NCBI RefSeq assembly: GCF_001425685.1
Contig: NZ_LMCY01000008.1
Span: 101,738 to 165,737 of the forward strand
Direction: 5' to 3'
Source: Massilia sp. Root335
GTDB lineage: Bacteria; Pseudomonadota; Gammaproteobacteria; Burkholderiales; Burkholderiaceae_D
Length of the DNA stretch: 64,000 nt
Numbering within the stretch: position 1 is the first letter of the stretch; every line of letters begins with the position of its first letter. Position numbers and translations under genes: made by a program. Shown piece after piece: positions 51,443-59,332 of the stretch. The notes beneath the pieces are model-generated. The model searched no databases, had not been told where the DNA came from, and worked only from the letters and a program-made list of their open reading frames with translations.

Positions 51443-54400
51443 ATGCACAACCCGGAACCGCAGGCGCAGCGCGAGCACGACGCGCACGAGCAGGCGCACC
51501 CGCAGGGAGGCGCGCCTGAGCACGCGCACGAGCATGTGCCGCTGGCGGAGCGCTGGGCGCGCGCGCGTACGTGCTACCGCTATGCCAACCTGGCGTCGCA
51601 TCACGTGCTCGGCTTTACGATCAAGGCCGTCCTGCTCGTCTACTTCGCGTTCATGGCGCTGTTCCTCGTACTGCGCTACGCGGTCCTGCCGAACATCGAC
51701 CTCTACAAGCCGGACATCGAACGGGCCGCCAGCCGCGCGCTCGGCAACCAGGTGACCATCGCCCGCGTCTACGCGTCGTGGCGCGGCCTGCATCCGAACC
51801 TGTACCTCGGCGACCTGCGTGTGCGCGACCGCGCCGGGCGCCAGCTGCTGGCGCTGCCGTCGGTGTCGGCCACCTTGTCGTGGTGGTCGGTGGTGGCGGC
51901 CGAACCCCGTTTCGACGCGCTGGAAATCAACCGGCCCGAGCTGGACGTGCGCCGCGGCCGCGATGGCGTCATCGCCGTGGCCGGGGTGCGCATCGATCCG
52001 AACCGGAAGGAAGAGGGCGGCGGCGCCGACTGGCTGCTGCGCCAGCACGAAATCGTGATCCGCGAAGGCCGGCTGTCCTGGACCGACGAGCTGCGCGGCG
52101 CGCCGACGCTGGCATTGTCGGACGTGACCCTCGTGCTGCAGAACCGCTGGACGACGCACCGCTTCGCCCTGAAAGCCGCGCCGCCGCCGGGCGCCGGCGA
52201 CCCGCTCGACCTGCGCGCGCGCTTTTCCCACCCGGCGTTCGGCGCCAGGCCGTCCGACGCGCGGCGCTGGAAAGGCCAGGTGTATGCCGACCTGCGCAAC
52301 ACCGATCTCGCCGCCTGGAAGCAGTACGTCGATTACCCGTTCGCCCTGCAGCAGGGCCGCGGCTCCGTGCGCGCCTGGCTCGACTTCGATCACGCGCGCC
52401 TGGCCGGTTTTACCGCCGACCTCGCGCTGGCCGGCGTCAGCGCGCGCCTCGGGCCGGACACGCCGCCGCTGGCGCTGGCGCGCGTGTCGGGCCGGCTGTC
52501 GGCCAGCGAAACCATCGCGCCGAACGTGGACGACGGCAAGCCGACCTTCGGCGCGCTCGGCCATGCCATCGGCCTGGAAAACTTTGCCGTCGTCACGGAA
52601 GACGGCGTCGTGCTGCCGCCGGCCACGTTGACCGAATCCTGGCACCCGGCCACGCGCACCCGGCCCGAACGCTTCGAGGTGCGCGCCGCACAGCTGGACG
52701 TGGGCGCACTGGCCGCGCTCGCCGTGCAACTCCCCATCGCACCGGCCCAGCGCCAGCTGCTGACGGAACTGGCGCCGCACGGCCGCATCAACGACGCCGA
52801 CGTCGAATGGCAGGGCCGCTTTCCGCACGTCACGGGCTACCGCGTGCGCGGCGAGGTCGAGAACCTGGGCATGAATCCGCTGGCGGCGCGCGCCGAACTG
52901 GCGGCGACCGACGGCCAGCCGGCCCAGGCGGCACGGCCGGCGCTGCCCGGCTTCAGGAACCTGTCCGGCCGCGTCGACGCGAGCGACCATGGCGGCAGCG
53001 TCGACGTCGATTCCGACAAGCTCGTGCTGGCGCTGCCGGCATGGTTCGCCGAACCCGAGATGCCGTTCGACCAGCTCGCGCTGCACGCGCGCTGGAGCTT
53101 CCCGCAGGACGACCGCCTGCTCGTCGAAGTCGACAGCATGAACCTGTCGCAGGGCGCGCTGAAGGCGAGCCTGTCCGGCCGCCACCTGCTGCCGTTGACG
53201 CCCGGGCAGGGGCCGGGCGACGCCGACTTCACGGGCACGGTCGACAATTTCGACATCGCGAGCATTGGCCGCTGGCTGCCGCTCGCGACTCCCGAGGGCC
53301 TGCGCGAGTGGCTGACGGGCGCGCTCCAGGGCGGCACCCTGCACGACGCGCGCCTGCGCCTGCGCGGCGACCTGGCCCACTTCCCGTTCCACGCCGACAA
53401 CGCGGCCCTGCGCGCCAAGGGCGAGTTCCGCGTCAGCGGCCGCATCGAGGACGGCAAGCTCGAGTACGCACCGGGCCACAAGGCGGCCGACGGCAAGGCA
53501 CCGCTGTGGCCGCTGCTGGAAAACATCGAGGGGTCGATCGTGTTCGACCGCGCGCGCATGGACATCCACGCCGATACGGCGCGCACGCAGGGCATCGCGC
53601 TGTCGAACGTGCGCGCCGTGATCCCGGAGCTGGGCGTGCACGAGATGATGCTCGACATCGACGGCGCGGCCGCCGGCCCGCTGCCGGACTTCCTGCGCTA
53701 CGTGGCGGCCAGCCCCGTGCTCGAATGGATCGGCAACTTCACCGAGGACACGCGCGCGACCGGCGCCGCCAGGCTGGGCCTGAAGCTGCACCTGCCGCTC
53801 GCCAGCCTGCACGACGCGAAGGTGCAGGGCGCGCTGCAGTTGCAGAACAACGACGTCGTGCTGTTCCCCGAACTGCCGCCCATCGAAGCCGCGCTGGGCC
53901 GCATCGAATTCTCCGAGCGCGGCGTCAACCTGAACGGCGTGGGCGCCAGCTTCCTCGGCGGGCCGCTGCAACTGTCCGGCGGCACCCAGCGCGACGGCAC
54001 CATCCAGATCCGCATGGCCGGCAGCGTCACCGCCGACGGCATGCGCCGCACGGGCTCGCTGCCGGCGCTGCAGCGCCTGGGCACCAAGCTGAGCGGCGGG
54101 GCGCGCTTCGGCGGCACCGTCACCGTGAAGGACCGCCAGTCGCAGATCGTCATCGACTCCAACCTGGCCGGTCTCGGCGTCGAACTGCCGGCGCCGCTGA
54201 ACAAGCCCGCCGCGGAAGCGCTGCCGCTGCACTTCGTGCTCGCCGGCCAGCCGACGGGGCTTGACGGCGTCGGCCACGACGAGGTCCGCGTCGCCCTCGG
54301 CAACATCGCCGCCGCAAAGTATGTGCGCGAACGCCAGCCGCACGGCACGTGGATCGTCAAGCGCGGCGGTATCGGCGTCAACGTGCCGGCGCCGGAGCCC

Positions 54401-55711
54401 GACGGCGGCATGATGATCAACGTGAACATGAAGGCGCTGAACGTCGACCGCTGGCTCGCGGCGGCCGCCGAGATCGCCGGGCCGGGCGAGGCCGCGCCGA
54501 CGGGCAACGCGACCGTCGACAGCGCCACCGGCGCGGGCATGGCCCAGTACGTGCTGCCGGACACGATCGCCGCGCGCGCCAGCGAACTTACCATCGGCGA
54601 ACGGTCGCTGCGCGACGTCGTCGTCGGCGCCACGCACCAGAACAATACGTGGCAGGCCAGCATCGATTCGCGCCAGGTGGTCGGCTACGTGACGTGGAAC
54701 GAGTCGCCCACGGGCCAGGGCCTGGGCAAGGTGACGGCCCGGCTCGCGTCGCTCGTGATCCCGGAATCGTCCGCGAACGAAGTCAAGGACCTGCTCGAAT
54801 CGAGCAAGGGCGCCACTGCCAGCATTCCCGGCCTCGATATCGTGGCCGAGCGCTTCGAGCTGTCGGGCAAGCAGTTCGGACGGCTGGAACTGGCGGCCAG
54901 CAATGCGCAGGCGCTGGCCGGACGCGAATGGCGCATCGAGCGGCTGGCGCTGACGAATCCGGACGGCCAGCTGAAGGCGAACGGCCGCTGGCTCACGCGC
55001 GACGGCAAGAGCAATACGGCATTGAATTTCACGCTCGACATCAGCGACGCCGGCCGCCTGCTCGACCGCCTCGGTTTCCCGGAGACGCTGCGCCACGGCA
55101 AGGGCTCGCTGTCCGGCGACATTTCGTGGGCCGGCTTGCCATACTCGCTCGACATTCCGAGCCTGTCGGGCCAGATCCAGATGAACGTCGAGGATGGCCA
55201 GTTCCTCAAGCAGGACCCGGGCGCCGCGAAACTGCTGGGCGTGCTGAGCCTGCAGATGCTGCCGCGCATGCTGAAACTCGACTTCCACGACGTCTTCTCG
55301 GAAGGCCTCGCCTTCGACGGCATCACGGCCAATGCGATGATCACGCGCGGCGTCGTGCGCACCGACAACCTCAAGATGCACGGCGTCGCGGCGACGGTGC
55401 TGATGGACGGCACGGCCGACATCGCGCACGAATCGACGAACCTGCACGTCGTCGTGATCCCGGAATTCAACCTCGGCACCAGCTCGCTCGTGTACGGCCT
55501 GGCCGTGAACCCCGTGATCGGCCTGGGCAGTTTCCTGGCCCAACTGTTCCTGCGCGCACCCGTGATGAAGGCGCTCACTTACCACATGCAGGTCACGGGG
55601 CCGTGGAAGTCGCCGCACATCGTCAAGCTGGACAATTCGCCCGCCGTTGCGGCCGCCGCCGAGGCGGCGGCCCAGCAGGACCGCAGCAAGCAAAAGAAGG
55701 GAGCCCAATGA
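51443..55711 (+). CDS. yhdP: YhdP-family AsmA-like envelope protein
   Basis: Large inner-membrane-anchored periplasmic protein; in E. coli YhdP, with TamB and YdbH, supports phospholipid transport to the outer membrane. The 1422-residue product (E. coli about 1270) has a His/Glu-rich cytoplasmic head, one N-terminal membrane helix ('FTIKAVLLVYFAFMALFLVL'), the conserved 'ALGNQVTIARVYASWRGLHP' start of the domain, long beta-repeat body, and an AsmA-like C-terminus ('VYGLAVNPVIGLGSFLAQLF'). The start may be ATG 51443 or TTG 51431; neither has a strong site. It overlaps the next gene by 4 bp (ATGA). Divergent from glnE. Confidence 0.88.
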   Translation: MHNPEPQAQREHDAHEQAHPQGGAPEHAHEHVPLAERWARARTCYRYANLASHHVLGFTIKAVLLVYFAFMALFLVLRYAVLPNIDLYKPDIERAASRALGNQVTIARVYASWRGLHPNLYLGDLRVRDRAGRQLLALPSVSATLSWWSVVAAEPRFDALEINRPELDVRRGRDGVIAVAGVRIDPNRKEEGGGADWLLRQHEIVIREGRLSWTDELRGAPTLALSDVTLVLQNRWTTHRFALKAAPPPGAGDPLDLRARFSHPAFGARPSDARRWKGQVYADLRNTDLAAWKQYVDYPFALQQGRGSVRAWLDFDHARLAGFTADLALAGVSARLGPDTPPLALARVSGRLSASETIAPNVDDGKPTFGALGHAIGLENFAVVTEDGVVLPPATLTESWHPATRTRPERFEVRAAQLDVGALAALAVQLPIAPAQRQLLTELAPHGRINDADVEWQGRFPHVTGYRVRGEVENLGMNPLAARAELAATDGQPAQAARPALPGFRNLSGRVDASDHGGSVDVDSDKLVLALPAWFAEPEMPFDQLALHARWSFPQDDRLLVEVDSMNLSQGALKASLSGRHLLPLTPGQGPGDADFTGTVDNFDIASIGRWLPLATPEGLREWLTGALQGGTLHDARLRLRGDLAHFPFHADNAALRAKGEFRVSGRIEDGKLEYAPGHKAADGKAPLWPLLENIEGSIVFDRARMDIHADTARTQGIALSNVRAVIPELGVHEMMLDIDGAAAGPLPDFLRYVAASPVLEWIGNFTEDTRATGAARLGLKLHLPLASLHDAKVQGALQLQNNDVVLFPELPPIEAALGRIEFSERGVNLNGVGASFLGGPLQLSGGTQRDGTIQIRMAGSVTADGMRRTGSLPALQRLGTKLSGGARFGGTVTVKDRQSQIVIDSNLAGLGVELPAPLNKPAAEALPLHFVLAGQPTGLDGVGHDEVRVALGNIAAAKYVRERQPHGTWIVKRGGIGVNVPAPEPDGGMMINVNMKALNVDRWLAAAAEIAGPGEAAPTGNATVDSATGAGMAQYVLPDTIAARASELTIGERSLRDVVVGATHQNNTWQASIDSRQVVGYVTWNESPTGQGLGKVTARLASLVIPESSANEVKDLLESSKGATASIPGLDIVAERFELSGKQFGRLELAASNAQALAGREWRIERLALTNPDGQLKANGRWLTRDGKSNTALNFTLDISDAGRLLDRLGFPETLRHGKGSLSGDISWAGLPYSLDIPSLSGQIQMNVEDGQFLKQDPGAAKLLGVLSLQMLPRMLKLDFHDVFSEGLAFDGITANAMITRGVVRTDNLKMHGVAATVLMDGTADIAHESTNLHVVVIPEFNLGTSSLVYGLAVNPVIGLGSFLAQLFLRAPVMKALTYHMQVTGPWKSPHIVKLDNSPAVAAAAEAAAQQDRSKQKKGAQ

Positions 55712-56520
55712 AATCCGTCGCCAAGTCGACCGTCGCAGCAGTACAGATGGTGTCCACGCCCGACGTGGACGAGAACATCGCCACCGCGCGCCGCCTGATC
55801 GCGGCTGCCGCGGCGCGTGGCGCGCAGCTGGTCACGTTGCCGGAATACTGGCCCATCATGGGCATGGCGGACACGGACAAGGTCGCCCACGCGGAACAGC
55901 CGGGTCACGGCCCCATCCAGGATTTCCTGGCCGCGCAGGCGCGCGAGCACGGCATCTGGCTGATCGGCGGCACCTTGCCCCTCGTGTCGGGCATTGCTGC
56001 CCGCGTGCTGAACACGACGCTCGTCTACGACCCGGCAGGGCACCACGTCGGCCGCTACGACAAGATCCACTTATTCGGATTCAACAAGGGCAGCGAATCG
56101 TACGACGAGGCGCGCACGATCGTCCCGGGCGCGACGGTCGGCAGCTTCGAGGCGCCGTTCGGCCGCGTGGGCATGTCGATCTGCTACGACCTGCGCTTCC
56201 CGGAACTGTTCCGCGCGATGGGCGAGTGCGCGCTGATCGTCGTGCCGGCCGCGTTCACGCACACGACGGGCCTCGCGCACTGGGAAGTGCTGCTGCGCGC
56301 CCGCGCCATCGAGAACCAGTGCTACGTGCTGGCCGCGGCCCAGGGCGGCACGCACCGGAACGGCCGCCGCACGTTCGGCCACAGCATGCTCATCGATCCG
56401 TGGGGCGACGTGAAGGACATCCTGCCGGAAGGCGAGGGCATCGTCAGCGGCGAGATCGATCCCGAGTACATCGCCAAGGTGCGCGAGAGTTTGCCGGCGC
56501 TGAAACACCGCAAACTCTGA
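55708..56520 (+). CDS. Carbon-nitrogen hydrolase (nitrilase superfamily, Nit-like amidase)
   Basis: A 270-residue amidase with the Glu-Lys-Cys triad: Glu46 ('LPEYW'), Lys119 ('YDKIHLF') and Cys159 ('[10 protein letters not shown]'). The sequence resembles the Nit1/Nit2 group, whose members hydrolyse deaminated glutathione or omega-amidates as metabolite repair; which one applies here cannot be told. The ATG overlaps the yhdP stop codon, so translation is coupled, and tldD follows after 43 bp. The order yhdP-nit-tldD is a known arrangement in beta-proteobacteria. Confidence 0.92.
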   Translation: MKSVAKSTVAAVQMVSTPDVDENIATARRLIAAAAARGAQLVTLPEYWPIMGMADTDKVAHAEQPGHGPIQDFLAAQAREHGIWLIGGTLPLVSGIAARVLNTTLVYDPAGHHVGRYDKIHLFGFNKGSESYDEARTIVPGATVGSFEAPFGRVGMSICYDLRFPELFRAMGECALIVVPAAFTHTTGLAHWEVLLRARAIENQCYVLAAAQGGTHRNGRRTFGHSMLIDPWGDVKDILPEGEGIVSGEIDPEYIAKVRESLPALKHRKL

Positions 56521-56563
56521 CGTATGGCACAATGCCCTATCCTTATCAGAAAGACCCGACGCA

Positions 56564-58024
56564 ATGACTCCATTCGAACCGAATCTCTCCTCCCTCGCCG
56601 TCGCGCGCGACATACTGTTGACGCCATTCGGGCTCGACGAAGGCAAGCTGATCACGACGCTGGGGACCATGTTCACGCACAAGGTCGACTATGCCGACCT
56701 GTATTTCCAGTTCACCAAGAGCGAAGGCTGGAGCCTGGAAGAGGGCATCGTCAAGAGCGGCAGTTTTTCGATCGACCAGGGCGTCGGCGTGCGCGCCGTG
56801 TCGGGCGACAAGACCGCCTTCGCGTACTCCGATGACATCTCGCAGGCAGCCCTGCTGGACGCCGCCGCCGCCACGCGCACGATCGCGCGCGCAGGCGCCG
56901 GGCGCGTGAAGGTCGCGGCCGGCGTCCAGCCGACCGGCGGCCGTGCGCTTTACCTGCCGAACGATCCGCTGGCCTCGCTCGACGCCACGGCGAAAGTCGC
57001 CCTGCTGGAGCGCGTCGAAAAGATCGCGCGCGCCAAGGACCCGCGCGTCGTGCAGGTGATGGCCGGCCTGGCGGGCGAGTACGACGTCGTGCTCGTCGTG
57101 CGCAGCGACGGCGTGCTGGCGGCCGACATCCGTCCGCTCGTGCGCGTGTCCGTCACCGTCATCGCCGAGCAGAACGGCCGGCGCGAGATGGGCTCGTCCG
57201 GCGGCGGCGGCCGTTACGACTACGGTTATTTCAGCGACGAACTGCTGGAAAAATATGCCAGCGAAGCCGTGCAGGCGGCCCTCGTGAACCTGGAAGCGCG
57301 TCCGGCCCCGGCCGGCCCGATGACCATCGTGCTCGGCCCGGGCTGGCCCGGCGTGCTGCTGCACGAAGCCGTCGGCCACGGCCTCGAAGGCGACTTCAAC
57401 CGCAAGGGCTCGTCCGCGTATGCCGGCATGATCGGCCAGCGCGTCGCGGCCAAGGGCGTGACGGTCGTCGACGACGGCACGCTGAAGGATCTCCGCGGCT
57501 CCCTCAACATGGATGACGAGGGCAATCCGAGCCAGTGCACGACCCTGATCGAAGACGGCATCCTCAAAGGCTATATCCAGGACACGATGAACGCGCGCCT
57601 GATGAAGATGCCGGTGACGGGCAACGCGCGCCGCGAGTCGTTCGCCCACCTGCCGATGCCGCGCATGACGAACACCTACATGCTGGCCGGCGACAAGGAC
57701 CCGGCCGAGATCCTGGCCTCGGTCAAGAACGGCTTGTATGCGGTGAACTTCGGTGGCGGCCAGGTCGACATCACCAACGGCAAATTCGTGTTCTCGGCCA
57801 GCGAGGCCTACATGATCGAGGACGGTAAGGTCACGTACCCGGTGAAGGGCGCGACCCTGATCGGCAACGGTCCGGACACGATGAACCGCATCTCCATGAT
57901 CGGCAACGACATGCGCCTGGACTCGGGCGTGGGCGTGTGCGGCAAGGAGGGCCAGAGCGTGCCGGTGGGCGTCGGCCAGCCGACCTTGCGCATCGACGGC
58001 GTGACCGTCGGCGGCACGGCCTGA
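56564..58024 (+). CDS. tldD: Metalloprotease TldD
   Basis: Zinc protease subunit that with TldE degrades unfolded peptides, matures microcin B17 and degrades CcdA in E. coli. The 486-residue protein has the zinc motif HEAVGH (267-272) in '[19 protein letters not shown]', the N-terminal helical domain ('[19 protein letters not shown]'), and C-terminal '[20 protein letters not shown]' and '[17 protein letters not shown]'. Full length. The partner tldE/pmbA is not in the window. Third gene of the yhdP unit. Confidence 0.97.
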   Translation: MTPFEPNLSSLAVARDILLTPFGLDEGKLITTLGTMFTHKVDYADLYFQFTKSEGWSLEEGIVKSGSFSIDQGVGVRAVSGDKTAFAYSDDISQAALLDAAAATRTIARAGAGRVKVAAGVQPTGGRALYLPNDPLASLDATAKVALLERVEKIARAKDPRVVQVMAGLAGEYDVVLVVRSDGVLAADIRPLVRVSVTVIAEQNGRREMGSSGGGGRYDYGYFSDELLEKYASEAVQAALVNLEARPAPAGPMTIVLGPGWPGVLLHEAVGHGLEGDFNRKGSSAYAGMIGQRVAAKGVTVVDDGTLKDLRGSLNMDDEGNPSQCTTLIEDGILKGYIQDTMNARLMKMPVTGNARRESFAHLPMPRMTNTYMLAGDKDPAEILASVKNGLYAVNFGGGQVDITNGKFVFSASEAYMIEDGKVTYPVKGATLIGNGPDTMNRISMIGNDMRLDSGVGVCGKEGQSVPVGVGQPTLRIDGVTVGGTA

Positions 58025-58038
58025 CGCCAGCCGCGGCG

Positions 58039-58836
58039 ATGGCGTCCGCCCTCGCAAGCTCGACGCCCGCCTTGCGCGGGCGTTTGTTCTTCGGCGCCGC
58101 CGTCGCCGCGCTCGTCGTATCGATGCAGCCGCAGTGCGCCCGGGCCGACGAACACACGAATGTCGCCACGCGCTTCGGCCCGGTCGAGACGCAGGCCGTT
58201 CCCGCCGCCGGCGCCGGCCTTGAGCGTTCCGACATCCGCTTGCGCGGCGCGTCGCTCGGGCAGGTCGACGGCAACGCCGGCCTCGTCAAGCTGTCCGTGC
58301 AGGACGACGCCGATTACGTCCTCGTCGATGCCCAGTTGCCGGACCCGCAATGCCGGCACCGCTTCACCTTGCTGCGGATCGGGCCCGGCGATGCGGCGGC
58401 GATGTCGCAACCGTTCGGCGATTGCCTGACGGGCTTCGGCGCGCGCCGTGCGGGCGACAACGTGGTCGTCCAGCTGGCCCGGGAGGGCGCGGCGCAGGTG
58501 CACGAGTTCGTGTGGATGCAGGACCGCATGAAGGAACTCTCCAACGTGCTCACCCGCTGCGAAGCGGCCCAATTGACGGCCGCGTCGCGCTGGATACCGG
58601 TCGAGTCCGCGCAAGCGGGACGCGTCGTCACCGGCACCGGCCGCGCCTGGTTTCATACGGCACCGCTGGACGAATGCAAGCTCCCGACGTTGTTCGTGAT
58701 TCCCGGCGATGTGCTGACCGTCCTCCATACGTATGGCGACTACGCGGACGTCGCCTACCGCAATCCGCGCACGGGGCGCGCGGCCGGCGGCTGGGTGCGG
58801 CTGGACCATCTGGCGGACAGTGCGCCCAAGCCCTGA
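58039..58836 (+). CDS. Hypothetical exported protein with SH3-like C-terminus
   Basis: A 265-residue protein not recognised beyond its outline. The N-terminus is a signal peptide ('LRGRLFFGAAVAALVVSM', cleavage near 'CARA'). The middle is beta-rich with four cysteines that may form disulfides. The last 60 residues ('FVIPGDVLTVLHTYGDYADV', then 'GWVRLDHL') resemble a bacterial SH3 domain, which often binds cell wall. It starts 14 bp after tldD, so it is probably in the same transcript. No ribosome binding site is clear; the start is the first ATG before the signal peptide. Confidence 0.68.
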   Translation: MASALASSTPALRGRLFFGAAVAALVVSMQPQCARADEHTNVATRFGPVETQAVPAAGAGLERSDIRLRGASLGQVDGNAGLVKLSVQDDADYVLVDAQLPDPQCRHRFTLLRIGPGDAAAMSQPFGDCLTGFGARRAGDNVVVQLAREGAAQVHEFVWMQDRMKELSNVLTRCEAAQLTAASRWIPVESAQAGRVVTGTGRAWFHTAPLDECKLPTLFVIPGDVLTVLHTYGDYADVAYRNPRTGRAAGGWVRLDHLADSAPKP

Positions 58837-58887
58837 ACCCTGTGCCACACTTGCCCTGACTGGATCATCCATCGCAAGGAGCAGGAC

Positions 58888-59091
58888 ATGGCGAACGATC
58901 AAACCCGACAGCCCGGCGCACAGCAAGCGAACCCGACGCCGCCCCCGCCACCCGACAACGCGCAGGCGCAACCGGGCGCAAAGCCGCCGGACGACTTCGA
59001 CGGGCTCGAAGGCAAGAAGCCCGACGAGCTGACACCGGAAGAACTGCGCCTCATGGCCGACACGATGCCGGGGGAGGGCCCTGGCGACTAA
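58888..59091 (+). CDS. Small hypothetical Pro/Gln-rich protein
   Basis: A 67-residue protein with good start signals (AAGGAG 9 nt before the ATG). The first half is Gln/Pro/Ala-rich and disordered, the second half is acidic ('DELTPEELRLMADTMPGEG') and may form one helix. No family is recognised. It ends in a 7-bp hairpin and then the tandem repeat region. Composition fits a real small gene rather than noise, but the role is unknown. Confidence 0.6.
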   Translation: MANDQTRQPGAQQANPTPPPPPDNAQAQPGAKPPDDFDGLEGKKPDELTPEELRLMADTMPGEGPGD

Positions 59092-59100
59092 ATGTCGCCA
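59082..59100 (+). terminator. Short hairpin across the end of the small gene
   Basis: TGGCGAC-TAAAT-GTCGCCA forms a perfect 7-bp stem that includes the TAA stop codon in its loop. There is no T tract, so it is a weak terminator candidate or an RNA 3' end stabiliser. Confidence 0.45.
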
Positions 59101-59332
59101 GGGCGGCGACCAAAATTGGTAGGGTGGGCACCCTGTGCCCACGCGAAACGCCAACACACCGCATACGTCACGCGTGGGCACGGCGTGCCCACCCTACCGC
59201 TCAAAACGAACTCAATGTCGCCGGGCGCCGACCAGGATCGTAGGGTGGGCACCCTGTGCCCACGCGTAACGCCAACACACCGCATACGTCACGCGTGGGC
59301 ACGGCGTGCCCACCCGACCGCTCAAAACGAAT
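59091..59332. repeat. Tandem duplication of a dispersed-repeat module, locus 6
   Basis: Two copies of about 120 bp stand head to tail: 59091-59213 and 59214-59332. Each runs AATGTCGCC, GTAGGGTGGGCACCCTGTGCCCACGCG, CGCCAACACACCGCATACGTCACGCG, TGGGCACGGCGTGCCCACC, CGCTCAAAACGAA. The last block holds the final codons of TBDR 5 in copy 2 and a vestige of them in copy 1. Confidence 0.92.

Noticed and set aside
51353-55708. Long open frame (1451 codons) on the minus strand opposite yhdP
   Set aside because: Composition is Arg/Gln/Val/His-rich with no motif, and yhdP on the plus strand has membrane helix, domain signatures and gene context.
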